Assembly (NCBI GenBank): GCA_019348195.1
Contig: JAHWJX010000003.1
Span: 1-64,000 of the forward strand
Direction of reading: 5' to 3'
Length of the DNA stretch: 64,000 bases
DNA from: Pseudomonadota bacterium
GTDB taxonomy: Bacteria; Pseudomonadota; Alphaproteobacteria; Caulobacterales; Caulobacteraceae
This document shows, in pieces, positions 42,462 through 52,867 of this stretch. Every line of letters starts with the position of its first letter. Position 1 is the stretch's first letter. The notes beneath the pieces are model-generated. The model worked only from the letters and a program-made list of their open reading frames with translations, did not search any database and was not told the origin of the DNA. The position numbers were made by a program, and so were the translations under genes.

Positions 42462-43018
42462 ACGTCCCCGCTGCGACTGTCGCCGCCCTTCTGTTGATCG
42501 CCGGACCCGTGCGGGCGCAAGTTCCCGAGAACCTGGTGCTGCAGGTCGATCCCGATCCCGCCGGCGGCGCGCGGGTGCAGGGGGGCATCGACATTCCCGC
42601 CCCGCCCTCCGTGGTGTGGAAGGTCATGCACGACTGCGGCGAGGCGCTCCGCTATGTTCCCAAGCTCAAGGCCTGCCGCGTGGTCCAGACCGGCCCCGGC
42701 GGCGGCTGGGACGTGCGCGAGCACGTGTTCGACTACGGCGTGCTGGGCCGCATCCGCCACGTCTTCCGCTCCGACTACACGGGCGAGACCCGCATCCGCA
42801 TCTCCCGCGTGGGCGGCGACCTCAAGGCCAGCCAGGGCGAGTGGCGGCTGGAGCCCCTGGATGGCGGCAAGGCCACCCGGGTGCGCTACCAGTCCCGCTC
42901 TCAGCCGAAGACGCCCGTGCCCGGCCCCATTGCTCGCCAGGCGATCCGTCGCGACGCCCCCGCCTCGCTCCGCGGCCTGCGCAACGCCGCGGTCCGGCGG
43001 GCCGGCCAGGCCGGCTGA
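42458..43018 (+). CDS. SRPBCC/START-fold protein, exported
   Basis: A 186-residue protein with signal peptide MNVPAATVAALLLIAGPVRAQ and a cyclase/dehydrase-like START fold (IDIPAPPSVVWKVMHDCGEALRY, VREHVFDYGVLGRIRHVFR). Such folds bind hydrophobic ligands such as lipids or polyketides. It is translationally coupled to the glycosyltransferase gene and precedes the radical SAM gene by 12 bases. The C terminus is basic (RGLRNAAVRRAGQAG). Confidence 0.78.
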   Translation: MNVPAATVAALLLIAGPVRAQVPENLVLQVDPDPAGGARVQGGIDIPAPPSVVWKVMHDCGEALRYVPKLKACRVVQTGPGGGWDVREHVFDYGVLGRIRHVFRSDYTGETRIRISRVGGDLKASQGEWRLEPLDGGKATRVRYQSRSQPKTPVPGPIARQAIRRDAPASLRGLRNAAVRRAGQAG

Positions 43019-43030
43019 GGGAGACCGCGT

Positions 43031-44005
43031 TTGACCCTGCTCGCCCGTATCTCGCCTTTCCTGGCCCCGGAGGCGCCGCGCCTGAACCCGGCGAAGTTCC
43101 AGGACGCGGTCGTCACGGCCAAGGGCGAGCGTCGCGCCACCGTGCCCTTGCAGCGCCTGGAGACGCTCTGGCTCAACACGGGCACGCTCTGCAACCTGAC
43201 CTGCGCCAACTGCTATATCGAAAGCAGCCCGAAGAACGACGCCCTGGTCTATCTCACCGCGGCCGAGACCGCCGCCTATCTGGACGAGATCGCCCTGCTG
43301 GGCCTGGACACGCGCGAGATCGGCTTCACCGGCGGCGAGCCCTTCATGAACCGCGACCTCCTCCCCATGCTGGAGGACGCCCTAGGTCGGGGGTTCGAAG
43401 CCCTGGTCCTGACCAATGCGATGCGCCCCATGCGCCGGCATGAGGCGGCCCTGCTCGCGCTGCGCGAACGGTTCGGCGCCCGTCTGGCGATCCGCGTCAG
43501 CCTGGACCACCACACCCGGGCCATCCACGAAGCCGAGCGCGGCCTAAACACCTGGGGCAAGACGCTGGACGGCTTGCAATGGCTGGGCCGCCACGGCTTC
43601 AACCTGGCGGTGGCGGGGCGCAGGCTGGCGCACGAGCCGGAGGCGGAAGCCCGCAGCGCCTATCAGGCCATGTTCGACCGCCTCGCCGTGCCCGTGGACG
43701 CGGCCAACCCCGGCCGGCTGGTCCTGTTTCCCGAGATGGACGCCAGCCACGACGTTCCCGAGATCACCGAAGCCTGCTGGGGCATACTGGGCAAGAGTCC
43801 GTCCTCGGTCATGTGCAGCAGCTCGCGCATGGTGGTGCGCCGCAAGGGCTCCGCCCACGCCAGCGTGGTGGCCTGCACCCTGGTGCCTTACGAGATGGGC
43901 TTCGACACCGGTCCCACCCTGTCGGACGCTCTCGGCCCCGTGGCCTTGAACCACCCCCACTGCGCCAAGTTCTGCGTGTTGGGCGGAGCCAGCTGCTCGG
44001 CCTGA
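43031..44005 (+). CDS. radical SAM protein with C-terminal cysteine cluster
   Basis: A 324-residue protein. The cluster motif is C54-NLT-C58-AN-C61 (CX3CX2C), with GGEP at 101-104. The C-terminal part contains eight further cysteines, including CWGILGK, VMCSSS, VVACTLV and CAKFCVLGGASC, suggesting an auxiliary Fe-S cluster as in twitch/SPASM proteins. The start is TTG at 43031. It is the last gene of the 38.8-44.0 kb run. Substrate unknown; no short precursor peptide is visible nearby. Confidence 0.85.
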   Translation: MTLLARISPFLAPEAPRLNPAKFQDAVVTAKGERRATVPLQRLETLWLNTGTLCNLTCANCYIESSPKNDALVYLTAAETAAYLDEIALLGLDTREIGFTGGEPFMNRDLLPMLEDALGRGFEALVLTNAMRPMRRHEAALLALRERFGARLAIRVSLDHHTRAIHEAERGLNTWGKTLDGLQWLGRHGFNLAVAGRRLAHEPEAEARSAYQAMFDRLAVPVDAANPGRLVLFPEMDASHDVPEITEACWGILGKSPSSVMCSSSRMVVRRKGSAHASVVACTLVPYEMGFDTGPTLSDALGPVALNHPHCAKFCVLGGASCSA

Positions 44006-44037
44006 CCCGCCCGGAACTTCCTGCCGGAGAGGCGGGT
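44005..44037 (+). terminator. hairpin after the radical SAM gene
   Basis: ACCCGCC / GGCGGGT, a 7-bp stem with a 19-nt loop that includes CCGG pairs. It overlaps the EcfG-like promoter at 44013-44038, so its role is uncertain. Confidence 0.35.
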
Positions 44038-44038
44038 T
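44013..44038 (+). promoter_or_regulatory. EcfG-like promoter candidate upstream of the DUF1440-like gene
   Basis: GGAAC, a 17-bp spacer, GGTT. It is a one-mismatch match to the general stress consensus, 31 bases before the ATG at 44070. Confidence is lower because it sits inside an inverted repeat. Confidence 0.5.
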
Positions 44039-44069
44039 GCGGAGGCTCCATCTTCGAGGACGCGCCCCC

Positions 44070-44582
44070 ATGACCACTTCCCCCGACGACAACATCCTGG
44101 TCGACCTGATCACCGGGGCCGTGGCGGGGGTGGTCGGGGTCTGGGCGCTCGATCGGGTGGACTGGACCTTGTACGAGCGTGAAAGCCCGACCGCTAAGCA
44201 GAAGACGCTTCAGGCCCGGCCCAACGGCATGGACCCGGCGCACAATCTGGCCGCCACGGTTGCGGGGCTGTTCGGGCGCGAGCTGCCGGGTCAGCCGAAC
44301 CCGGCCGGGATCGGGGTCCACTACGGCCTGGGCGTCAGTGCGGCCATGGGCTACGCCGCGCTGCGCCGGCGCTTCCCAGCCGCGGGTCTGGGCGCGGGGG
44401 CCGTGTTCGGAGCCCTGCTGTGGCTGGTGCAGGACGAGGGGCTGAACGCGCTCACCGGCGCGGGCGGCAAGCCGACCGACTATCCCGCAAGCACGCACCT
44501 GCGCGGCCTGCTCGCCCACATGACCTTCGGCTTGGCGACCGAGCTGGTTCTTCGCCTGCGGCCTGGCAGGGTCGCGCTTTAG
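44070..44582 (+). CDS. DUF1440 (YagU-like) inner-membrane protein
   Basis: A 170-residue membrane protein. Three to four hydrophobic segments: LVDLITGAVAGVVGVWAL, NLAATVAGLFG and a GLGAGAVFGALLWLVQDEG helix; the C-terminal HMTFGLATELVLRL closes it. YagU of Escherichia coli (DUF1440) is linked to acid resistance, but the function here is unknown. ATG 44070 fits the family better than the frame opening at 44037. Its stop interlocks with that of the convergent lipoprotein gene. Confidence 0.72.
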   Translation: MTTSPDDNILVDLITGAVAGVVGVWALDRVDWTLYERESPTAKQKTLQARPNGMDPAHNLAATVAGLFGRELPGQPNPAGIGVHYGLGVSAAMGYAALRRRFPAAGLGAGAVFGALLWLVQDEGLNALTGAGGKPTDYPASTHLRGLLAHMTFGLATELVLRLRPGRVAL

Positions 44583-45247
44583 CCTGGAGCAGGCGCCGGG
44601 ACGGCGGGCGCTTGCACCGGGGGCGGCTCGACGGCGGGCGCGGCGGGCGTGGGCTGCTCGCCCGAGGACGCCGGCTCTTCGGGCGAGGGCTCCGGCTGCG
44701 GAGCGGCCGGCGCTGGCTCCGGGGTCTGCGATGCGGGCTTGCCCGTCAGGGAGGCGGGCCGCCGGGGGGCAAAGGCTTGCCGGCAGAGCTCTTGCCCGAA
44801 GCCGTCGCTCATCTGCTCCTCGGCCTGGGCCATGCGGATCACCGCGATGCGGCCGCCCACCACCGTCTGCCCGATGCGATACTCGCCCACCGCTTCGCCC
44901 GTCCCGAGGTCGACCAGCCGCGCTGTTCCCCGGAGCACGTTCGCCCCCGCCACAGCCGCCGTCAGGAGCGGATTGGCCTTGCTGAGCCGCTCGATCCGAG
45001 CCTCAAGCCGCAGCGGGCGTGGCCCTCGTGCGCAGCCGTCGAGCTTGCTCTGCACGCGCTGCCGGAAGATGGCGTCGAACTCGGGCGTGACGCGGATCTC
45101 GCCCTTGTCCAGCAGGATCTCGGTGATCCGCCCCTCCTGAGCCACGCTGGCGTCCAGGGGCGAGACGGCCTCGCTCCGAGACAGGCTCACGCAGCCGCTC
45201 GCCAGGACGGCGGCGCCGAACAGGGCCGAAGCCCGCAGAATGGACAT
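44579..45247 (-). CDS. lipoprotein of unknown function with Pro/Ala-rich tail
   Basis: A 222-residue lipoprotein with signal MSILRASALFGAAVLASGC. A mature domain (about 25-150: RITEILLDKGEIRVTPEFDAIF...GSVGEYRIGQTVVGG-like strands) is followed by a long Pro/Ala/Gln-rich, probably unstructured tail. ATG 45247 puts the lipobox at the right distance. An imperfect EcfG-like element (GGAAC-N16-CGTC at 45293-45269) lies upstream. I do not recognise a family. Confidence 0.7.
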   Translation of the reverse strand: MSILRASALFGAAVLASGCVSLSRSEAVSPLDASVAQEGRITEILLDKGEIRVTPEFDAIFRQRVQSKLDGCARGPRPLRLEARIERLSKANPLLTAAVAGANVLRGTARLVDLGTGEAVGEYRIGQTVVGGRIAVIRMAQAEEQMSDGFGQELCRQAFAPRRPASLTGKPASQTPEPAPAAPQPEPSPEEPASSGEQPTPAAPAVEPPPVQAPAVPAPAPG

Positions 45248-45302
45248 GTGGAGGCTCCTCGGGACCAGGACGCGCCCGGGCGGCCGAGGTTCCGAGCTGC
45301 GC

Positions 45303-46196
45303 TCAGCGGTCGCGGAACGCGTCGGCCAGCAGGCGGGCGTCCGAGCCCCGGCTGGAACCCGCCCGCCAGGCCACGGCGATCTCGCGCCGGGTCGAGCCGG
45401 AGCCGGCCAAGGGAAGAACGGTGACCGCCGCCTCTTGCGCCAGTCCGGCTTCGACCGCCATGGCGGGCAGAAGCGACACGCCCAGGCCGGAACCCACCAT
45501 CTGCACCAGGGTGCCCAGGGACGTCGCCGCAAAGGCGCCTTCCGCACGCGGGCCGGACAGTTCGCAAGCGCCCAGCACATGGTCGCGAAGACAGTGGCCG
45601 TCCTCCAAGAGGATCAGATCCTGCCCGTCGAGCGCGGCGGGGTCGAGTCGTGACCGGTCGGACAGGGGATGGCCCGCCGGCAGCACCGCCTCCAGCTCAT
45701 CGGATCCGACAGGGGCCAGCTCGAGCCCGGCGGTGTCGTAAGGCAAGGCGATCAGGGCGGCGTCCAACCCGCCGGCCCGGAGCGCCGCGAGCAGCTTCGC
45801 CGTGGGCTCCTCGCGCAGGAACAGCTTCAGCTCCGGATGGCGCTCACGCAGGCGCGGCAGCACCTTTGGGAGGAGGAAGGGGCCGATCGTCGGGATGACG
45901 CCCAGGCGGAACCGCCCGGACAGGGGCCGGCCGGCGGCCCGCGCAGCCTCAACCAGGTCCTCGGCGCGCGCGAGGATGTCGCTCGCCCGTTGCACGGCGC
46001 CCTCGCCGATAGGCGTGAGGATCACGCCGGAGCGCCCGCGTTCGACCACGGGACCGCCCAGCACGCGCTCGAGCTCCTGGATCCCGGCGGACAGGGTGGG
46101 TTGGGTGACGTGCCCCGCTGCAGCGGCGCGGCTGAACGATCCGTGCTGCGTGAGAAGCTGGAGATAACGAAGCTGGCGAAGGGTGGGCAGGATCAT
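45303..46196 (-). CDS. oxyR: OxyR peroxide-sensing LysR-type regulator
   Basis: A 297-residue LysR-family protein. The N-terminal helix-turn-helix is LQLLTQHGSFSRAAAAGHVTQPTLSAGIQELE. The sensing cysteines C202 (DGHCLRDH) and C211 (GACELSG) match OxyR C199/C208 in spacing and surroundings. It oxidises to a disulfide with H2O2 and then activates peroxide defence genes. ATG 46196 is chosen. It is divergent from katG, its classic target. Confidence 0.94.
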   Translation of the reverse strand: MILPTLRQLRYLQLLTQHGSFSRAAAAGHVTQPTLSAGIQELERVLGGPVVERGRSGVILTPIGEGAVQRASDILARAEDLVEAARAAGRPLSGRFRLGVIPTIGPFLLPKVLPRLRERHPELKLFLREEPTAKLLAALRAGGLDAALIALPYDTAGLELAPVGSDELEAVLPAGHPLSDRSRLDPAALDGQDLILLEDGHCLRDHVLGACELSGPRAEGAFAATSLGTLVQMVGSGLGVSLLPAMAVEAGLAQEAAVTVLPLAGSGSTRREIAVAWRAGSSRGSDARLLADAFRDR

Positions 46197-48632
<2,436 letters not shown>

Positions 48633-48691
48633 GCAGGCGGCGCATGGCCGCGCGGTTCGCAGCCGCGTGGCCTGCTTCCTATCTGACGTCC

Positions 48692-48895
48692 ATGGCCGAT
48701 CACGACACTACGCTGGGCGCTGCACCGGGCAAGGCGCTCACGCCCGAAGCGCAGCGCGCGCTGGAGGAGGCGGCCGCCCGTCGTGCAGCCGCCACTCAGC
48801 CCGACCTGCCGCCCGAAGAGGGTGGGCGGGACGGGCCGGACCCCACGCGCTTCGGCGATTGGGAGAAGAAGGGTCTGGCGGTGGACTTCTCCTAA
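48692..48895 (+). CDS. SDHAF4-like (DUF1674) succinate dehydrogenase assembly factor
   Basis: A 67-residue protein whose C terminus has the DUF1674 signature GGRDGPDPTRFGDWEKKG followed by LAVDFS. The mitochondrial homologue SDHAF4 helps deliver flavinated SdhA. ATG 48692 is chosen by family length; the frame opens at 48644. Adjacent to katG with no succinate dehydrogenase genes in the window. Confidence 0.9.
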   Translation: MADHDTTLGAAPGKALTPEAQRALEEAAARRAAATQPDLPPEEGGRDGPDPTRFGDWEKKGLAVDFS

Positions 48896-48917
48896 GCGTT
48901 CGCCCGATGGGTGCAAT

Positions 48918-48948
48918 GGTTAACGGATCAGCTCGCCGCGCGTTAACC
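48918..48948. promoter_or_regulatory. inverted repeat upstream of the Gly/Tyr-rich protein gene
   Basis: GGTTAACG and CGTTAACC, 8-bp arms separated by 15 bp, just before the ATG at 48980. The two TTAA half-sites are 19 bp apart, so they do not fit the CtrA pattern TTAA-N7-TTAA. It may be an operator or part of the promoter. Confidence 0.45.
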
Positions 48949-48979
48949 CTGTCGGGACCACCCCCGAGAGGTTCAAACC

Positions 48980-49786
48980 ATGAAGCATCTTCTGCTCGCC
49001 GCGGGCGCTGCGGCGCTCGCCCTGGCGCTTCCCGCCACGGCCGCCCTGGCCGACGGCTACAACGCCCGCCCCGCCTATATGCAGGCCAAGCCGGCCACGA
49101 AGGCCAGCAAGCCGGTGGCCAAGCCGGCCGCCAAGCCGGTCAAGCAGGCGCGGCACAAGCCCCGGGTGCACCGGCCCAAGACGCACGGCTATGCGGCCGC
49201 CCATGTGCAATACGAGGAGCTGGAGACGGTGGAGACCAGCTTCACCCAGGAGGTGAACGGTTACGTATCGGGGCCCTACACCAGCTATAGCGAGCGCTAC
49301 ATCGCCCCGCACCACGGCTGCCACCCGCAGGCCCCCTGCGGCTACAGCCGCGGAACGCCCTATGTCGACGGCGCGGCGTACGGCTATGGCGTACAGCATG
49401 GATCGGCGTACGGCTACGGCTACGGCCACGGCGGGACGGCGATGATCCAGCCGGGCTTCCACCATGGCGCCCTGACGGGCGGTGTGGGTTATGGCGTGGA
49501 CGGCGGGCCCGTGTTCAGCGGCGGCAATGTCTTCATCGTCCCGGGGGGCCGTTTCTCGCCCGGCGCGCGGGTGACCCGCTTCGGCGGCTCTTCAGCCTCG
49601 GCCCATTCCTCGGCCCAGGCCTATGGAAGCGCCAGCTACGGCTACGGCGTGCATGGCGGAACCTACGGCCACGGCTTCGGCTACGGACCCACGCCCGGCT
49701 ACAACGCAGGCGGCTATCTTGGCTTCAAGCCGAGCGTTCACGGCCAGGGCATCGGGACTACGGGCTACGGCGGCTTCCGCCGCTAG
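48980..49786 (+). CDS. Gly/Tyr/His-rich secreted protein
   Basis: A 268-residue exported protein with signal MKHLLLAAGAAALALALPATAALA. A Lys/Ala/Pro-rich repeat (AKPATKASKPVAKPAAKPVK) is followed by a long Gly-Tyr-His-rich region (GYGVQHGSAYGYGYGHGG) with repeated YGYG units. Two cysteines (HHGCHPQAPCG) may pair. The composition suggests a surface or envelope structural protein; I do not recognise a family. Its stop interlocks with the stop of the convergent pyrF. Confidence 0.75.
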   Translation: MKHLLLAAGAAALALALPATAALADGYNARPAYMQAKPATKASKPVAKPAAKPVKQARHKPRVHRPKTHGYAAAHVQYEELETVETSFTQEVNGYVSGPYTSYSERYIAPHHGCHPQAPCGYSRGTPYVDGAAYGYGVQHGSAYGYGYGHGGTAMIQPGFHHGALTGGVGYGVDGGPVFSGGNVFIVPGGRFSPGARVTRFGGSSASAHSSAQAYGSASYGYGVHGGTYGHGFGYGPTPGYNAGGYLGFKPSVHGQGIGTTGYGGFRR

Positions 49787-50463
49787 GCCATCTCGGCCAG
49801 GATCCGACGGGCGGCGGCGCGGGGGTCCGCCGCCCGGATGACCGGACGGGCCACGACCAGATGGCTGGCGCCCGCGCCGAGCGCGGCTGCAGGGGTGGCC
49901 ACGCGCACCTGGTCGTCGAGGGAAGCGCCGGCGGGGCGCACGCCGGGCGTCACCACCAGGAAGTCCGGGCCCCCGATCCGGCGGGCGAGCGCGGCCTCGC
50001 GGGGACTGGCCACCACGCCGTCGCAGCCGGACTCGACCGCCTGGCGCACGCGGCGCTCCACCAGGTCTTGAACGGACAGGGCGTAGCCGATCTCCTGCAA
50101 GGCCTCCGGGCCCAGGCTGGTCAGCACGGTGACGGCCAGGATCTTCAGCGGGGCGTCCCCGCGCCCGCGAACCGCGGCCTCCATGACCTGCGGTTCGGCG
50201 TGAACGGTGATGAAGTCGCAACCGTTGGCCGCGATCGCGCGGGCCGCCCCTTCCACCTGGGCGCCGATGTCGTGGAGCTTCCAGTCCTGAAACACCTGCT
50301 TGCCCGCCCTCTTCAACTCACGGGAGAGCTGGAGGCCGTCGCCGGCCAACTGGGTCAGGCCGATCTTGTAGACGCAGACAAGCTCGTCCAGCGTCTCGGC
50401 CGTGCGGCGCGCCTCCTCGACCTCGGCGAAGTCGAGGCCGACGATCAGGCGGGGGTCGCTCAT
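49783..50463 (-). CDS. pyrF: orotidine 5'-phosphate decarboxylase
   Basis: A 226-residue TIM-barrel enzyme, last step of UMP synthesis. LIVGLDFAEVEEA at the N terminus, then FQDWKLHDIGAQVEGA (the DxKxxDI catalytic motif), VVTPGVRPAGAS and VARPVIRAADPRAAARR. Length is normal. ATG 50463 is chosen over the frame opening at 50493. Divergent from the MarC gene. Confidence 0.95.
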   Translation of the reverse strand: MSDPRLIVGLDFAEVEEARRTAETLDELVCVYKIGLTQLAGDGLQLSRELKRAGKQVFQDWKLHDIGAQVEGAARAIAANGCDFITVHAEPQVMEAAVRGRGDAPLKILAVTVLTSLGPEALQEIGYALSVQDLVERRVRQAVESGCDGVVASPREAALARRIGGPDFLVVTPGVRPAGASLDDQVRVATPAAALGAGASHLVVARPVIRAADPRAAARRILAEMA

Positions 50464-50528
50464 TGAGGGTCCTCCGTTGCCCCGTTCGCTCAAGCTTGAT
50501 CTATCCAGCCAGGGCGGGGGGTGGAGCG

Positions 50529-51218
50529 ATGGGGCTGGGCGAGTTCGCGGTCAACTTCTTCATCGCCCTGATCGCCCTGCTGGATCCGATCGGCAATGTT
50601 CCGGTGTTCGCGGCCGCCACCTCAGGCGCCACGGGCAAGGGCCGGCGGACGCTGGCGACCTATCTTGCGCTGTTTCTGTTCGCCTTTCTGGCCTTTTTCT
50701 ACTTCAGCGGCCTGGGGCTGCTGGAGTTCTTCGGCATCGGTCTGCCGGCCTTTCGGATCGCGGGCGGGATCCTGCTGCTCCTGCTCGGGCTGGAGATGGT
50801 GCGGGAGAACTTCACCGCCGCATTTGCGGACGCGGCCAGCGAGGAGGACCCCTCCGACTACCGGGGCTATGCGCGACGCGGCTTCGAGCGGCTGGTGGTG
50901 CCGTTCGGGATGCCGCTGCTGATCGGGCCGGGCGCGATCTCGGCCGTGATCATCTTCGCGGGCGAAGCCGAGCAGTACGGGCCGGCCGGAACCGCCATGG
51001 GGATCGGCGTGCTGGCCGTGGCGGCCTTGACCATCCTGCTGTGCCTCTTCCTCACCGGGCCGATCAGCAGGCTCCTGGGCAAGATCGGAGTGGCCCTCGT
51101 GGTCCGCGTGTTGGGGCTGATCCTGTGCGCTCTGGCGATCCAGTTCATCATCATCGGCCTGGGCGAGGCCACTACGGGCTTCATCGACGCTGAAGCGGCG
51201 AACCCATACGCGCACTGA
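50529..51218 (+). CDS. MarC family membrane protein
   Basis: A 229-residue protein with about six helices, starting FAVNFFIALIALLDPIGNVPVFAA, then FLFAFLAFFYFSGLGLLEFFGIG and ILLLLLGLEMVRENF; the conserved GAISAVIIFA and later LLCLFLTGPI are visible. MarC/YchE proteins are membrane proteins of unclear transport role, not proven to cause drug resistance. ATG 50529 has GGAG six bases upstream. The 116-bp gap to the next gene has nothing notable. Confidence 0.9.
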   Translation: MGLGEFAVNFFIALIALLDPIGNVPVFAAATSGATGKGRRTLATYLALFLFAFLAFFYFSGLGLLEFFGIGLPAFRIAGGILLLLLGLEMVRENFTAAFADAASEEDPSDYRGYARRGFERLVVPFGMPLLIGPGAISAVIIFAGEAEQYGPAGTAMGIGVLAVAALTILLCLFLTGPISRLLGKIGVALVVRVLGLILCALAIQFIIIGLGEATTGFIDAEAANPYAH

Positions 51219-51334
51219 CCGCCGACGGACTTCTGAATACGCGAGCAGAACCGGGCCCGGTGGATCGATGTTCTGGCAGTTGCTGATCCTCCGACCCACG
51301 GCGGCCTCACGGTCGCACCAGCTTTCCGACCTGA

Positions 51335-52147
51335 TCAGGGCTCGCGGATGCGGGCGCCGGCCCGCGCCATGACGCTCAATGCGAGGTCGTCGGGAAGCGC
51401 CTTGGCCAGGGCGGCGATCGACCGGTTCACGCGACCGGTCACGACCACGGCGCGGCCTCGCTCGGCGGCGGACCAGCCTTCGCGGACCACGGCTTCGGCC
51501 TCCTGCCAGGCCCAAGACGGCGTGCCGGCGGTGACGCGCTCCCGCGTGCCGTTGGCGTCGTGAAACTCCGTCAAGGTGAAGCCGGGGCAGAGCGCGGTGA
51601 CCTCCACCCCCGTGCCGCGCGTCTCCAGGTGCAGGCTTTGCGAGAATTTGATCAGGAAGGACTTGGTCGCCGCGTAAAGGGTGTGCCCCGAAGCCCCGGG
51701 AAGCAGGCCCGCGAGCGACGCCACGTTGACGATGCGGCCATAGCGGCGCTCGAGCATGCCGGGCAGGACCTTGTGGGTGAGCTCGCAGACCGAGACCAGC
51801 ATGAGCTGAAGCGAGCCGGCCTGTTCAGCCCAGTCGCTGCGGCCGTAGGCGCCCGGCAGTCCCAGCCCCGCGTTGTTGATCAGGACGTCGATCGTGCGGC
51901 CCTGGGCGGACACCGCCGCCAGCAGGCGGTCGGCGGCGCCGGCCCTGGAGAGGTCTTCCGGCAGAACCAGGACTTGGGCGCCGAGTTCTCGCAGCTCGTC
52001 CGCGAGCGTCTGGAGGCGGTCAACCCGACGCGCGGTGAGGGCCAGATCGAACCCCTGCCCGGCCAGCAAGCGGGCGAAGGCTGCGCCGATGCCGGAGGAG
52101 GCCCCGGTCACCAGGGCGAGGCGGCGAGGCGGAAGGGTCCAGCGCAT
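51335..52147 (-). CDS. short-chain dehydrogenase/reductase
   Basis: A 270-residue SDR. The cofactor motif is ALVTGASSGIGAAFARLLA (TGxxxGIG). NNAG appears as LINNAGLGL, the catalytic Tyr and Lys are in YAATKSFLIK, and the serine is in VNVASLAG. Substrate unknown; the family includes many reductases that act on sugar, steroid and aromatic compounds. The start may be 52162 or 52147. Preceded by the Rrf2 gene on the same strand 150 bases away. Confidence 0.9.
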   Translation of the reverse strand: MRWTLPPRRLALVTGASSGIGAAFARLLAGQGFDLALTARRVDRLQTLADELRELGAQVLVLPEDLSRAGAADRLLAAVSAQGRTIDVLINNAGLGLPGAYGRSDWAEQAGSLQLMLVSVCELTHKVLPGMLERRYGRIVNVASLAGLLPGASGHTLYAATKSFLIKFSQSLHLETRGTGVEVTALCPGFTLTEFHDANGTRERVTAGTPSWAWQEAEAVVREGWSAAERGRAVVVTGRVNRSIAALAKALPDDLALSVMARAGARIREP

Positions 52148-52296
52148 AGGTGGAAGCATCACGGGGCGGGGCCCTGGGCAAGGGGGCTCACGACTGGAGG
52201 GAGCAGTTCTCTCCGGGGGCGGCCGATCGCGGCGGGATGCGGCGGGGCTTTCGTCGGGAGAGCGGAAGGGAGGGGCGGGGCCGAGCCGGGGCTCGC

Positions 52297-52734
52297 TTAG
52301 GCGACCGCGGCCAGCTCCGGCTCGCTAAGCAGGTCGGCCACAGTGATGCCGGCGAGGCGCTCGGCAGCCGCTTGGTCGGCGGCCTTGATGGCCGCGGACA
52401 CTGCGCGGGGGATGCGCTCCCCGACCGGACAGCCCTTCGCGCCGGGTGGAGGGCAGCCCAGGTGCGCGCAACCGTTCACGGCGCGAAGCACCTTGTCCAG
52501 ACCGATGTCGTCCGGGGAATGCAGCAGCCAGCAACCGCCGGAGGCGCCCGGACGGGTCGCGATCAGGCCGGCGCGGGCCAGCATGGCGGTGACCCGGCGC
52601 ACGACCACAGGGTTGGTCGGCATGGAGGCGGCCAGCAAGGACGAACTCACCGCCGTGTCGGGCGTGGTCGCGCCCTTGTGGGCCATATAGGCCAGGGCGT
52701 GGGCCGCTACGGGAAATCGCTGACTGTCGCTCAC
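52297..52734 (-). CDS. Rrf2 family transcriptional regulator
   Basis: A 145-residue winged-helix protein. The N terminus RFPVAAHALAYMAHKGA is typical of Rrf2 proteins. The cysteine loop CAHLGCPPPGAKGCPVG has three cysteines, as in Fe-S or redox-sensing Rrf2 members (IscR, NsrR, RsrR). A wing motif GASGGCWLL follows the recognition helix. It may control itself and perhaps the neighbouring SDR or kup gene, which is divergent from it; the true targets are unknown. Confidence 0.88.
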   Translation of the reverse strand: MSDSQRFPVAAHALAYMAHKGATTPDTAVSSSLLAASMPTNPVVVRRVTAMLARAGLIATRPGASGGCWLLHSPDDIGLDKVLRAVNGCAHLGCPPPGAKGCPVGERIPRAVSAAIKAADQAAAERLAGITVADLLSEPELAAVA

Positions 52735-52867
52735 ACGACTGACTTAAGGCCACGCTGCCCGCGTGCAAGGCCGCGCAACCCTGGGGGCGGCGCGCCGGAT
52801 TGTAGCGGCGCCGCAACCGGCGTATCAGCCCCGCCGTTCGCCGACGCGCCCCGGAGTTTGCTGCATC

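Noticed and set aside
45269-45293. EcfG promoter upstream of the 222-residue lipoprotein gene
   Set aside because: GGAAC-N16-CGTC has the wrong last base in the -10 half, so it is noted only as an imperfect match.
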